NCBI GenBank assembly: GCA_964631595.1
Contig: CAZVXL010000009.1
Location: 1 to 64,000 of the forward strand
Length of the DNA: 64,000 nt
From: UMGS1312 sp964631595
GTDB taxonomy: Bacteria > Bacillota > Clostridia > Oscillospirales > CAG-272
Direction of reading: 5' to 3'
The notes beneath the pieces are model-generated. The model made no database searches, was not told the origin of the DNA, and was given only the letters and a program-made list of their open reading frames with translations. Below are positions 42,841 through 52,165 of this stretch, piece by piece (the stretch's first letter is position 1; every line of letters begins with the position of its first letter). The position numbers were made by a program, and so were the translations under genes.

Positions 42841-44352
42841 TCACTCGGCGCTCTCGGCATCCTCGGTCTTCTTTGCGGCAGGCTTTTTTGCCGCGGTCTT
42901 CTTTGCGGGAGCCTTCTTGGGCTTCTCCTCTGCGGCAGCCTCGTCATCGGCGGGCTTTGCATCGGCATCTGCCTTCTTTGCCGCAGTCTTCTTTGTCGCG
43001 CCGGTCTTTGCGGTCGATGTCTTCTTTGCGGGAGCCTTCTTGGCCTTCTTCTCAGCCTCGGGTGCGGCATCGGTGATAACGGCGTTGTCGCGAATGAACT
43101 CAACAGCCTTTCTTACCTTGATATCCTCGGCAAGAGCATCTGCCTCGATCTGCTCCTTGATCTTCTCTACCTCCATGCCGTATGTCTCGGAGAGCTTTGT
43201 GAACTCAGCCTCGATCTCCTCATCGGAAGCGGTGATCGCCTCGTTTGCGGCTACTGTCTCAAGTGCAAGTCTGGTCTTTACCTGACGCTCTGCCTGCGGA
43301 CGGGACTGCTCTCTCATTGCATCAAGATTCAGTCCGGTGTACTTGAAGTAGGTCTTGAGATCCATGCCCTGCATTCTGAGTCTGGTATCGAAATCGCGAA
43401 CCATATTCTCGCACTCGGCATCAATCATTACGGAAGGGATATCACCCTCAAGCTTCTCAACGAGGGCGGACATGAGCTGCTCATCAACAGCGGCATCTGC
43501 TTCCTTCGCATTGCGCTCCTCAATTTTCGCCTTGATATCGGCCTTGTATTCATCAAGAGTATCAAATTCGGATACGTCCTTTGCAAACTCATCGTCAAGC
43601 TCGGGCTTCTCGTTGAACTTGATTCCGTTGAGCTTTACGGCGAAGACGGCAGCCTTGCCTGCAAGCTCCTCTGCGTGATACTTCTCGGGGAAGGTCACAT
43701 TTACATCAAAGGAATCTCCGATGCTGTGTCCTACGATCTGATCCTCAAAGCCGGGGATAAACTGACCGGAGCCGAGAGTAAGATCCTGTCCCTCAGCCTT
43801 GCCGCCGTCGAATGCAACGCCGTCAACGGTACCGAGGTAGTCGATATTTACGGTATCCTCAAGAGCAGCTGCTCTGTCGGTGATCTCGATCATTCTGGAG
43901 TTACGTGCGCGTACACGGTCAAGCTCGGCGGAAACATCCTCGTCCTTGACCTCGGTTACGGTACGAGTAGCCTCGATTCCCTTATATCCCTCAAGCTTCA
44001 TCTCGGGCTTCGTGTACACCTTTGCGGTGATGACGGTCTCACCGGTCTCATCGTTGATATCGCTGATATCGAACTCGGGACGTCCGACGATCTCCATGCC
44101 GAACTCCTTAGCCGCCGCCTCATATGCCTCGGGAAGGCAGTCGTTTACCGCATCCTCGTAGAACACACCCTTACCGTACATCTTCTCGATGATGGCACGG
44201 GGAGCCTTTCCCTTGCGGAAGCCGGGAATGGTGATATTCTTTGCGCTTCTCTTATACGCCTTGTCACAAGCGGCCTTGAATGTAGCGCCGTCAATGGTGA
44301 TCTCAAGCTCGTAAAGATTGGTTTCAAGCTGCTTTGAATTTTTTAAGCTCAT
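42841..44352 (-). CDS. tig: Trigger factor with histone H1-like tail
   Basis: Ribosome-bound chaperone and peptidyl-prolyl isomerase, 503 residues. Ribosome-binding loop GFRKGKAPRAIIEKMYG (near 45), FKBP-like domain with TVNIDYLGTVDGVAFDGG and FIPGFEDQIVGH, then the C-terminal helical arms ending near 430. After that comes a 71-residue Lys/Ala/Pro tail with repeated KKAPAKKTAAKK units, alternating with an acidic patch, like histone H1 or bacterial HU tails. Normal family length is about 430, so the tail is extra. Confidence 0.95.
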   Translation of the reverse strand: MSLKNSKQLETNLYELEITIDGATFKAACDKAYKRSAKNITIPGFRKGKAPRAIIEKMYGKGVFYEDAVNDCLPEAYEAAAKEFGMEIVGRPEFDISDINDETGETVITAKVYTKPEMKLEGYKGIEATRTVTEVKDEDVSAELDRVRARNSRMIEITDRAAALEDTVNIDYLGTVDGVAFDGGKAEGQDLTLGSGQFIPGFEDQIVGHSIGDSFDVNVTFPEKYHAEELAGKAAVFAVKLNGIKFNEKPELDDEFAKDVSEFDTLDEYKADIKAKIEERNAKEADAAVDEQLMSALVEKLEGDIPSVMIDAECENMVRDFDTRLRMQGMDLKTYFKYTGLNLDAMREQSRPQAERQVKTRLALETVAANEAITASDEEIEAEFTKLSETYGMEVEKIKEQIEADALAEDIKVRKAVEFIRDNAVITDAAPEAEKKAKKAPAKKTSTAKTGATKKTAAKKADADAKPADDEAAAEEKPKKAPAKKTAAKKPAAKKTEDAESAE

Positions 44353-44407
44353 GTTTCTTAATCCTCCGGAAACATAAAAATGATAATGATGTTTTTACAC
44401 TCTTTTT

Positions 44408-44436
44408 ATTTTATAATTTTTTTCGGCGTATGTCAA
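44408..44436 (-). promoter_or_regulatory. Promoter of tig-clpP-clpX
   Basis: TTGACA (44431-44436, minus strand) and TAAAAT (44408-44413), spacing 17. No heat-shock CIRCE or CtsR-type repeat is obvious beside it. Confidence 0.65.
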
Positions 44437-44487
44437 TGAATAAATTGAAAAATTACGGAAAATCTGCTGAAAATACCGATTTTTTTG

Positions 44488-45216
44488 CTACCAATCGACC
44501 GGCATGGTTATCATCGGGACAAAATCAAGGTAATCTGCGGAGATCAGCGTGAAGTCGATCTCCTCGAAATTGACCGTCCTCGGAACGGCATAGCTGCCGT
44601 GTATATGCCCGAAGTAGCAATGACGAACTCCGAATTCCTGCAAGCAGTCGACGAGCTCCCGACATACGAAGGAGCCGAAGACGGGCGGAAAATGCATATA
44701 CGAGAGTATCTCTCCGCCGTGCTCCGCCCGAAGCTTCACCGCCGCCTCAAGGCTCATGCGGAGGCGCAGTGCTTCCCTTGCGACTATCTTGCCGTAATCA
44801 GCCGTATCCGGCGCGTTTTGCAGATGCTTCTCAACATACCAGCCGCGCGTTCCGCAGATGATGTAATCCTCGACACACACCGCGTTATTGTAAAGGAAAT
44901 CTATACTGTCAAAGCCCTCGGCAGCCAGGAAATCCTTCATTTTCGTGACGGTGCCCCACCAGTAATCATGATTTCCCTTGCCGATGAGCTTGCGCCCCGG
45001 CAGATCGTTTATAAGCCGAAGATCCTCTCTTGCCTCGTCAAGATTCATTGCCCAAGAGATATCCCCCGGCACTATTACGGTATCCCCCTCACCGACCACC
45101 GCGCTCCAGCGCTTCACAAGCTTATTTGTGTGATCGCGCCACCGTGAGCCGAACTTATCCATCGGCTTATCGCGGTAGGCGGACAAATGAAGATCTGCGA
45201 TAGAAAAAATTGACAC
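44488..45216 (-). CDS. Calcineurin-like metallophosphoesterase
   Basis: A 242-residue two-metal phosphoesterase: SIADLHLSA (Asp-x-His), VIVPGDISWAMN (GD), GNHDYWWG (GNHD), and later histidines in MHFPPVFG and YFGHIHGSYA. Substrate unknown; protein family members act on phosphodiesters. A GTG at 45216 is used; the ribosome site is weak. It is divergent from the DUF1540 gene. Confidence 0.88.
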   Translation of the reverse strand: MSIFSIADLHLSAYRDKPMDKFGSRWRDHTNKLVKRWSAVVGEGDTVIVPGDISWAMNLDEAREDLRLINDLPGRKLIGKGNHDYWWGTVTKMKDFLAAEGFDSIDFLYNNAVCVEDYIICGTRGWYVEKHLQNAPDTADYGKIVAREALRLRMSLEAAVKLRAEHGGEILSYMHFPPVFGSFVCRELVDCLQEFGVRHCYFGHIHGSYAVPRTVNFEEIDFTLISADYLDFVPMITMPVDW

Positions 45217-45340
45217 TGCAAGTCCCGATACCCGTGCATTATCCGCACACGGATGATCTATCCTTTCGATTTATTGAATACGGACACAGCTTCGCGGGCA
45301 AACTACCCTTACGCTCGCAATACGAAGAAGGAGGTAGTGT

Positions 45341-45556
45341 ATGAGAGAAAGAAGCAAGCGAATCCACTCGCCCGAGATGGATGCCGCCGATGCGGAATCA
45401 CCGAGCAGGCTTTACGGTGTGAGCTGTGACGTGGTAAGCTGTGCATACCATGACGGTGACAGCTATTGCACCGCATCAAGGATCACTGTAGGCCCGACAA
45501 GCGCCACGCGCGCGGCGGAGACAGCCTGTGCGACCTACAGGAGAAAGCAAAGATAG
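45341..45556 (+). CDS. DUF1540 cysteine-rich protein
   Basis: A 71-residue protein with the DUF1540 pattern: CDVVSCAYHDGDSYC, then ASRITVGP and a late TACATY, four to five cysteines likely binding a metal. AAGGAGG lies before the ATG. DUF1540 proteins are frequent in spore-forming Clostridia and function is unknown. Its stop is one base from the thrC stop on the other strand. Confidence 0.82.
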   Translation: MRERSKRIHSPEMDAADAESPSRLYGVSCDVVSCAYHDGDSYCTASRITVGPTSATRAAETACATYRRKQR

Positions 45557-45557
45557 C

Positions 45558-47036
45558 TCAAAAAATAACGCTCGGCATATCCTCGGGAGAGATCACTCCG
45601 TCAAATCTCACCGGCATGGTGAGCGTGCGGGTGAGCTGGGCGGGTGCCTTTGTACCCGTGGCATTTTCAAGTGCCTCGATAATACTCATCGGCTCATCCG
45701 AGCTCGGTACTATATCAAGGCTGCGGCACACATCCGCCGCGAATTTATAGGGATTGGCGGTGGAGGCAAGTATTATCTTGCGTGTATCGCCGCTCTCCTG
45801 CATATATTTTTCGGCACAGCCGATACCCACTGCGGTATGAGGATCGGAGAGGTAGCCCTTCTCCTCGAATATGCGGCGTATGACCTCACCGGTCTCCGTC
45901 TCCGACAGGCAATACCCGGCAAAGGTCTCGCTTAGCTCCTCCTGAAGCTTATACGGTATGCGGTAGCTTCCCTCGCCGTTCAGCGAAGCCATTCTCTCCG
46001 CGGTGAACTCACTTCCGCCGACGGCGTAAAGGAGACGCTCAAGATTACTTGAAATAAGTATATCCATTGACGGAGACATGGTCTTGTAGAAGGTACGTTT
46101 TCTGTCGTATTCGCCGTCTCTGAAGAAATCGGTGAGCACGCAGTTGGAGTTTGACGCACAGATGAGTCTGCCGAGCGGCAAGCCCATTTGCTTTGCCATA
46201 TACGCGGCAAAAATATTGCCGAAATTTCCCGTGGGAACGCATACGTTCACAACATCACCGACAAAGATCTCGTTTGCCGCAACGAGATCGCAGTACGCGG
46301 AAATGTAGTAGACTATCTGAGGTGCAAGTCTGCCCCAGTTGATCGAATTGGCGCTTGAGAAGAACATACCGTTCTCCTCCGCCTTTTCGGCAAGGCTCTG
46401 ATCTGCGAAGATACGCTTAACGCCGTTCTGTGCATCGTCGAAATTACCCTTGACGGCTGTGACGAACACGTTATCGCCCTCTTGGGTGATCATCTGGCGC
46501 TTCTGCATGGGAGATACGCCGTCATCGGGATAAAACACGGATATCTTGACTCCGTCGACATCGCGGTAGCCCTCAAGTGCCGCCTTACCGGTATCACCGG
46601 AGGTCGCCACGAGAATATGGGCAAGCCGCTTCTCACCGGTCATGGTGAGTGCCCGAGAAAGCAGACGCGGCATGAGCTGGAGCGCCATATCCTTGAAGGC
46701 GCAGGTGGGACCGTGCCACAGCTCAAGAGAGTACATACCGTCACCGATAGGCACTACGGGAGCCGCACCTCCCGAAAAACGCTGCTCGGAATATGCCTCC
46801 TTGCAATCCGCAAGAAGCAGCTCCCGATCGTAATCCGTAAGAAACATGGAAAGTATTTCCGCCGCTCGCTCGGCGTAGGTCATCTCTGTGAGACGAAGGA
46901 TGAGCTCCTCGTCAAGCTCGGGAACGGAATCGGGCATAAACAGTCCGGAATCCGGTGCCAAGCCGGTTTTGATAGCCTCCGCCGAGGTAATACTTCGGGG
47001 AGTATCTGCCGTGTCTCTTGTACTGATGTAGTTCAT
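45558..47036 (-). CDS. thrC: Threonine synthase
   Basis: PLP enzyme converting O-phosphohomoserine to threonine, 492 residues, the long fungal/E. coli-like type. Visible: GLFMPDSVPEL, ELWHGPTCAFKDMALQLMP with the PLP lysine, VATSGDTGKAALEG, VPTGNFGNIFAAYMAKQ, and CASNSNCVLTDF. ATG at 47036 is used with AAAGGA eight bases ahead; a TTG two codons earlier is possible. Confidence 0.95.
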   Translation of the reverse strand: MNYISTRDTADTPRSITSAEAIKTGLAPDSGLFMPDSVPELDEELILRLTEMTYAERAAEILSMFLTDYDRELLLADCKEAYSEQRFSGGAAPVVPIGDGMYSLELWHGPTCAFKDMALQLMPRLLSRALTMTGEKRLAHILVATSGDTGKAALEGYRDVDGVKISVFYPDDGVSPMQKRQMITQEGDNVFVTAVKGNFDDAQNGVKRIFADQSLAEKAEENGMFFSSANSINWGRLAPQIVYYISAYCDLVAANEIFVGDVVNVCVPTGNFGNIFAAYMAKQMGLPLGRLICASNSNCVLTDFFRDGEYDRKRTFYKTMSPSMDILISSNLERLLYAVGGSEFTAERMASLNGEGSYRIPYKLQEELSETFAGYCLSETETGEVIRRIFEEKGYLSDPHTAVGIGCAEKYMQESGDTRKIILASTANPYKFAADVCRSLDIVPSSDEPMSIIEALENATGTKAPAQLTRTLTMPVRFDGVISPEDMPSVIF

Positions 47037-47072
47037 TTTCAAGTCCTTTGCATAGATTTTTTATATTGTCCC

Positions 47073-47126
47073 TTAGGCAATAAATTCAGGGTACGGCACC
47101 TGCCGTGCCCAAAGTTTATTGTCTAA
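47073..47126 (-). terminator. Long hairpin between dipeptidase and thrC
   Basis: A 12-bp outer stem (47073-47084 with 47115-47126, one G-T pair) and an inner GTACGGCA/TGCCGTGC-type stem. It overlaps the last codons of the dipeptidase gene (stop at 47123). No T run directly follows on the minus strand, so it may be regulatory rather than a terminator. Confidence 0.5.
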
Positions 47127-48061
47127 ACGAGAATACGGCGGATAAATCGCCTTGCGTTTTCGAAAAAGAGCTTCGACAGAACTCTCTCGGGCACGCCCTC
47201 TGCCGCAAGTGCCTCACGGAGCCGAGGTATATCACCGATCCCTCCCACTCCGTCGGGTGTTGAGGTAATTCCGTCGAAATCGCATCCGAAGCAGACGATA
47301 TCCTCTCCGCCGAGATCAAGATACCTGTTCAGGTGACGGCAGATATCGGAGATATCCGCGCGCTCTCGTCCCGTCAGATGCTCGGGCGCCATGGACAGCC
47401 CGACGATGCCGCCGAGCTTTGCAACACGTCGGAAAAGTCGGTCATCAAGATTTCTGCGATGTCCCCACACGGCGGCGGAATTGCTGTGCGAAGCGCAAAC
47501 GGCAAGCCCGATATCCTCGGCAATGTCAAGCACACCCTCGGCAGTTTCGACCGATGCGTGCGATATATCGGCGGCAATGCCGCGTTTTGCCATTTCGCGA
47601 AGGAGACGTTTACCGAAATCGGTAAGAGGCTCCGAGGTATCCCACGCACCGCCGATGCAGTCAGCCCCGCTCCACTGGAGCGTTATCAGTCTGACGCCCG
47701 CCTCACCGAGAGCGTCGAGCCTCTCCATATCTCCGCCGAGAAGTCTCGCTCCCTCTACGGCAAGCACAAATGACGCACCGCCGTCCTCCTCGGTTCTGTC
47801 AAGCTCCTCCTTGCTCCCGCAGAGGCGTACCCTGCCGGAGCAAACGGCGGGATCCTTGCGAAATCGGCTCACCACATCAAGGAAGCGCTCATAGCCCTCG
47901 TCGTCAGTCAGCTCTTTATCTGTCCAAACCGCGGCAACCTGCACGTACGGTCGAAGTTCCTCCGCCCGATCAAGCGAAATATGAAGGGGTGAGGAATTTG
48001 CCGTGTATCCGTTGCGGTACAGCTCCGTAAGTGTGTCGCAGTGCATATCGGCGTATTTCAT
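47123..48061 (-). CDS. Membrane dipeptidase (peptidase M19)
   Basis: A 312-residue zinc dipeptidase of the renal-dipeptidase family. DMHCDTLTELY (HxD zinc ligands near residue 7), TLQWSGADCIGGAW, ADISHASVETAEGV, CASHSNSAAVWGHRRN and CFGCDFDGI match the family. ATG at 48061 follows GGAGGC; the start overlaps the yraN stop (ATGA). Such enzymes cut D- or L-dipeptides, possibly from cell wall or peptides taken up. Confidence 0.92.
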   Translation of the reverse strand: MKYADMHCDTLTELYRNGYTANSSPLHISLDRAEELRPYVQVAAVWTDKELTDDEGYERFLDVVSRFRKDPAVCSGRVRLCGSKEELDRTEEDGGASFVLAVEGARLLGGDMERLDALGEAGVRLITLQWSGADCIGGAWDTSEPLTDFGKRLLREMAKRGIAADISHASVETAEGVLDIAEDIGLAVCASHSNSAAVWGHRRNLDDRLFRRVAKLGGIVGLSMAPEHLTGRERADISDICRHLNRYLDLGGEDIVCFGCDFDGITSTPDGVGGIGDIPRLREALAAEGVPERVLSKLFFENARRFIRRILV

Positions 48062-48468
48062 CGTGCCTCCGTGCGCGTCCGTCGTATCGCATTTTTGATA
48101 TGATTCAGGGCAAGCAGCACCGGTGTATCCTCTCTCGGGTCGAGGTATACCTCGATAACGTCTATCCGAGGCTGAAGCTCGGACACGCTCTCCTTGTGAA
48201 GCCGAAGATATCCCTCGGCTGCCGCGATAAGCCGATCCTGCTTTTTGCGGTCGACTGCTGCGGCGGGAGTACCGAACGGATGAGAGCCATTCGGGAAGGC
48301 ACACCGTGTCTTTACCTCCGTAAACAATATATACTCACCGTTTGCGGCAATAATGTCAGTTTCAAGATGCCCGACTCTGCATCTGCGCTCAAGCACCGAA
48401 AAGCCGTGCTCCTCCAGATACCGTGCCGCCATCTCCTCTCCGACCTCACCGACTGTGTTCTTTTGCAT
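48058..48468 (-). CDS. YraN family (UPF0102) nuclease-like protein
   Basis: A 136-residue small protein with the Holliday-resolvase-like fold: GEVGEEMAARYLEEHGF, ETDIIAANGEYILFTEVKTR (D...E-x-K) and QDRLIAAAEGYL. Its cellular job is unsettled. It sits between rnhB and the dipeptidase, the usual place after rnhB in Firmicutes. Confidence 0.9.
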   Translation of the reverse strand: MQKNTVGEVGEEMAARYLEEHGFSVLERRCRVGHLETDIIAANGEYILFTEVKTRCAFPNGSHPFGTPAAAVDRKKQDRLIAAAEGYLRLHKESVSELQPRIDVIEVYLDPREDTPVLLALNHIKNAIRRTRTEAR

Positions 48469-48471
48469 ATA

Positions 48472-49134
48472 TCATTCCTTCAAAGTCTTCACCGAGCATT
48501 TTTTCTCGGCAAGAGCCGCCTCAAGCTTTTCCCTGTCTCTTTCCAAGAATGACAGAAACGAGCGTCTGTGGAGCGGGCACGGGCCGTACTCGTACACCGC
48601 AAGCTTATGCTCTTTTGTGGGATATCCCTTATGCCTTGCAAAGCCGTACTCGGGATAGCTCTCGTCCATATCCGCACAAAGTCTGTCTCTTGTCACCTTT
48701 GCTATGACCGATGCGGCGGCAACAGACGGACTTTTTCCGTCTCCGCCGACCACAGCCTCACCCGAAATATCAAAGCCGCGGTAGATATTTCCGTCTACCA
48801 GAAGATAGTCCGGCACGATGCCGAGTCCGGCAATGGCCCGTCTCATCGCAAGCAGTGATGCCTCAAGGATATTGAGTCGGTCGATCTCCTCCGGAGTTGC
48901 CTGTGCCGCGCACCACGCCACTGCGTTTTCGGTGATCTCGGTATAAAGGCGCTCTCGCTTTTTCTCCGTCAGCTTTTTGGAATCGTCAAGTCCCTCGGGG
49001 ACATATCCGTCGGGAAGCACACACGCCGCCGCGACCACGGGACCCGCAAGCGGTCCTCTGCCCGCCTCATCACAGCCGCAGAGCACTGCGCCGAGATGCG
49101 GCTTATGAGCCTCGTCAAACCGAGCGTCAAGCAT
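48472..49134 (-). CDS. rnhB: Ribonuclease HII
   Basis: Removes ribonucleotides and RNA from RNA-DNA hybrids, 220 residues. Core GCDEAGRGPLAGPVVAAACV (about 20-39) gives two active-site acids; DDSKKLTEKKRERLY, DYLLVDGN and the ASVIAKVTRDRLC block follow. Overlaps the rbgA stop by eight bases. Confidence 0.96.
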   Translation of the reverse strand: MLDARFDEAHKPHLGAVLCGCDEAGRGPLAGPVVAAACVLPDGYVPEGLDDSKKLTEKKRERLYTEITENAVAWCAAQATPEEIDRLNILEASLLAMRRAIAGLGIVPDYLLVDGNIYRGFDISGEAVVGGDGKSPSVAAASVIAKVTRDRLCADMDESYPEYGFARHKGYPTKEHKLAVYEYGPCPLHRRSFLSFLERDREKLEAALAEKKCSVKTLKE

Positions 49135-50008
49135 CTTCCTTCACCGTCCCCGTCGGAGTCTCCAGCGTGATCCTGCCGATCTTTGCGGCTCTGAACTCGT
49201 CAAGCACGCAGTCGGCGGCTCTCTCCGTATCTATCTCGCCGCCCGAAACAAGGAAGCCGCGCTTCTTTCCGAGCGCGCTCAAAAGCTCAAAATCTCCGAG
49301 CCCCGTCGCCTCGGGAGGAAGCTTATATCTCGCGCAAAACAGCTCTGGATAAAGATCGCACAGCTTGCGGCACAGCTTTGCCGCAAGAGTTTCCGTATCA
49401 AGAATGGCATCTCGTATAGCGCCTGTGAAGGCAAGATTCTCGCCCGTCGTCTGATCCTCGAACTTCGGCCAGAGAACTCCGGGGGTATCAAGCAGATCTA
49501 TGCCTATTGAGGTAGCCACCCACTGCTTATCCCTCGTAACGCCCGGTCTGTCCTCGACCCTCGCCTTTTTGGAGCCGCAGAGCCGATTCACAAAGGAGGA
49601 TTTTCCGCAGTTCGGCACGCCGACGATCATGGCTCGCACGCGCCGTCCCGCCATTCCCTTCTCCTTGAATCTCGCAAGCTTATCCGCAAGGATACGCCTG
49701 ACCTCCGGCTCTATTCTGTTTATGCCGTCTCCCTTTATGCAGTCTATTCCGAGGGCGACGGCACCTCTGTCTCTGTAGTCCTTCAGCCACGCAGCCGTAG
49801 CCGCGGGATCGGCAAGCGACGACTTATTGAGAAGCGTGATGATCGGTCGTCCCGCGCAAAGCCGTGCAATTTCGGGATTCTTTGAGCTTTGCGGTATTCT
49901 TGCATCAAGCAGCTCGATAACTATATCCACCTGTTTCAGGTTTTCGCTGATGAGGCGGCGCGTCTTCGCCATATGGCCTGGGAACCACTGTATTGTCTGT
50001 GATGGCAT
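49127..50008 (-). CDS. rbgA: Ribosome biogenesis GTPase YlqF/RbgA
   Basis: Circularly permuted GTPase needed late in 50S assembly, 293 residues. Order G4-G5-G1-G3: TLLNKSSLADP, then VGVPNCGKSSFVNRL and DTPGVLWPKF; IQWFPGHMAKTRRLI at the N-terminus is typical. It sits between lepB and rnhB, the B. subtilis order. Confidence 0.95.
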   Translation of the reverse strand: MPSQTIQWFPGHMAKTRRLISENLKQVDIVIELLDARIPQSSKNPEIARLCAGRPIITLLNKSSLADPAATAAWLKDYRDRGAVALGIDCIKGDGINRIEPEVRRILADKLARFKEKGMAGRRVRAMIVGVPNCGKSSFVNRLCGSKKARVEDRPGVTRDKQWVATSIGIDLLDTPGVLWPKFEDQTTGENLAFTGAIRDAILDTETLAAKLCRKLCDLYPELFCARYKLPPEATGLGDFELLSALGKKRGFLVSGGEIDTERAADCVLDEFRAAKIGRITLETPTGTVKEDA

Positions 50009-50025
50009 AATGCCTCCGAAATCGC

Positions 50026-50715
50026 TTAGTTGTATTTTGCTCTCTCTATCGCGCCTATTTTATCAAAAGGCAGTATGCGGAATATCGCACGTCCGACCAC
50101 GCATCTCTCGTCGATCTGACCAAGCTGAGCAACGCGGCTGTCGGACGAATGATTTCGGTGGTCTCCGAGAACGAATATCTTCCCCTCCTCAACAGTCAGA
50201 GGGAATTTCAGATCGCTGTAAAGGATACCCGCCTCAAGATTCGTGTACGGCTCATCAAGTGCCTCGCCGTTCACGTAGACAGTCCACGTATCGAAATCAA
50301 TATCGACGGTATCCCCGCCCAAGGCGATAACTCGCTTTATTATGGGCCTTTGGTACGAGGGGGCACTTATCTTATGGATCACCACGATATCGCCTCTGTG
50401 CGGAGTATATCCCGCTCCCTGTACTATGAGATAATCCTTATCGTGGAGCGTATCCTCCATTGAGGTGCCCTCCACCACGGTGAGTCTCGCGACATAGGAG
50501 AACACCAGAAGTATGACCGTTGTGCATATGGCGAACATCTCAAGAATATCGAACACCGATGATGCTATCTTCTTTACGTTGCCGGAAGCAGAGCTCTGCC
50601 TCTTTCTCGCGTGGAGTGCAATGTCGGCTGTACCCTCGGGCTCATGAGATACTGGCTCAGCCGTCTCCGGAGCATCCGTAAGGTTTTCGTTTTCCGTTTC
50701 GTTTCTGTTATCCAT
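50026..50715 (-). CDS. lepB: Signal peptidase I
   Basis: Leader peptidase, 229 residues, single span (FDILEMFAICTTVILLVFSY) after an 55-residue Glu-rich cytoplasmic N-terminus. Catalytic serine in VEGTSMEDTLHDKD, lysine in RPIIKRVIALGGD, and the box GDHRNHSSDSR near the end. Lies directly behind the phosphoglycerate mutase gene. Confidence 0.95.
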   Translation of the reverse strand: MDNRNETENENLTDAPETAEPVSHEPEGTADIALHARKRQSSASGNVKKIASSVFDILEMFAICTTVILLVFSYVARLTVVEGTSMEDTLHDKDYLIVQGAGYTPHRGDIVVIHKISAPSYQRPIIKRVIALGGDTVDIDFDTWTVYVNGEALDEPYTNLEAGILYSDLKFPLTVEEGKIFVLGDHRNHSSDSRVAQLGQIDERCVVGRAIFRILPFDKIGAIERAKYN

Positions 50716-50718
50716 CGT

Positions 50719-51939
50719 TTACCCCTTCTTCCTCGGAAGCATTTCTCCGAGGAGTGTACTGCCGTCGGGATTATAATTGCCCGTCGCCGCACACTCAGCC
50801 TCCGTGAAGTGCGAAACGCCCTCGGCGGCAACTCTGCTGTCATAGAGGAAGTAAGGCACAGCCTCGTGGGAGTGGGTACGTATCTCAAGCGGAGTCGGAT
50901 GGTCGGGAAGCACAAGAACGGCAAAGTCCTCGCCCGAGCTCTCGAAATACTCAAGCACCGGTCCGAGTATCAGCTCATCTATCTTCTCGACGGAGAGCAC
51001 CTTATTTTCGATCTCTCCCCTATGTCCGCACTCATCGGGAGCCTCAACGTGCACATAAACGAAGTCGCGGCCTCTCTTATAGGCATCTATCGCGGCATTT
51101 GCCTTGCCGGTATAATTCGTGTGGTAATTTCCCGTTGCACCCTCAACGTCGATAACTTCCATTCCGGCACATATGCCGATGCCCTTGATGAGATCCACCG
51201 CCGAGATAACGGATGCGGATACGCCCCATTTCTCGGTAAAGCTCGGGAGAGCGGGCTTCGTTCCGGGGCTCCACAGCCACGGAGAATTTGCGGGCTTCTT
51301 TCCCGCCGCGATCCTCGCCTTGTTCACGGGGTGATCGCGAAGCACCTCGTAGCCCTTCTTCATGAACTCAAGGAAAGCACCGCCGCCGTCGGACTCTCTC
51401 GGAAGCTTATCTCCGATGACCTGTCCGAGAATATCGTGCGGTCTTGTGAAATCGTAGACAGAGGGAACGCCCGACCAAACAAGGCAGTGGCGGTAGCTCA
51501 CTCCCGTGTAGAGCCTTCTTCCCTCCATGGGGAGCGCCTCATTCAGAGCCTTTACAAGCTCGTCCGCCTCCTCCGTGGATATCTCATCGGCGGAGTGATC
51601 GGTTATCACAAGGGATTCGTAATCGCCGTCTCCCTCAAGCGTTACGAGATTACAGCGGATAGCGACCTCGCCGTCCTTCAGATCTATGCCCATGCTGACA
51701 GCCTCAAGGGGTGAGCGTCCCTTGGAATACACCGCCGGGTCGTATGACATTATCGCAAGATTAGCCGTATCGGATTCGGGAACCATATGCGCGGGCACGT
51801 TCATGACCGTTCCGCAACGCGACTTCGCCGCAAGAGAATCCATAACGGGCTTCTTTGCCGCCTCCATGGGTGTTTTTCCGCCGAGCTCGGGGACGGGACG
51901 GTCAGCCATACCGTCGGGAATAAGTACAAGATATTTCAT
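50719..51939 (-). CDS. apgM: Cofactor-independent phosphoglycerate mutase (ApgM type)
   Basis: A 406-residue alkaline-phosphatase-superfamily mutase of the archaeal-like class, interconverting 2- and 3-phosphoglycerate. LIPDGMADRPVPELGGKTPM at the start, nucleophile serine in VPESDTANLAIMSYDP, and metal histidines in VHVEAPDECGHRG and LPDHPTPLE, RTHSHEAVP. Homologs may also act on phosphohomoserine (ThrB-like, as named in some genomes), a fair alternative here since thrC is in the same region and no thrB kinase is seen. ATG at 51939 has GGAG seven bases upstream. Confidence 0.85.
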   Translation of the reverse strand: MKYLVLIPDGMADRPVPELGGKTPMEAAKKPVMDSLAAKSRCGTVMNVPAHMVPESDTANLAIMSYDPAVYSKGRSPLEAVSMGIDLKDGEVAIRCNLVTLEGDGDYESLVITDHSADEISTEEADELVKALNEALPMEGRRLYTGVSYRHCLVWSGVPSVYDFTRPHDILGQVIGDKLPRESDGGGAFLEFMKKGYEVLRDHPVNKARIAAGKKPANSPWLWSPGTKPALPSFTEKWGVSASVISAVDLIKGIGICAGMEVIDVEGATGNYHTNYTGKANAAIDAYKRGRDFVYVHVEAPDECGHRGEIENKVLSVEKIDELILGPVLEYFESSGEDFAVLVLPDHPTPLEIRTHSHEAVPYFLYDSRVAAEGVSHFTEAECAATGNYNPDGSTLLGEMLPRKKG

Positions 51940-52165
51940 AAACAGCTCCAAGATCGAGATATATTAAGCCAAGGCTTATTTGAGTGATTGCTCAGACGGC
52001 CTTTGACCGCTTCGCAGTCCGAGTAATATTACTCTACTCTAATTATATATAATATTTCGGATAAAGTCAACCGATATAAGCAAATATACCCTTGTCAGAT
52101 TGACTGAAATTCCGCACTCCGTCAATTCCGTCGGGGTATAAAACGATAAAGTCGGGCGCGCCGTC

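Noticed and set aside
42823..44337. A 504-codon open frame on the plus strand
   Set aside because: It is the antisense image of tig; its leucine/glycine/serine-heavy composition comes from codon bias of the real gene.
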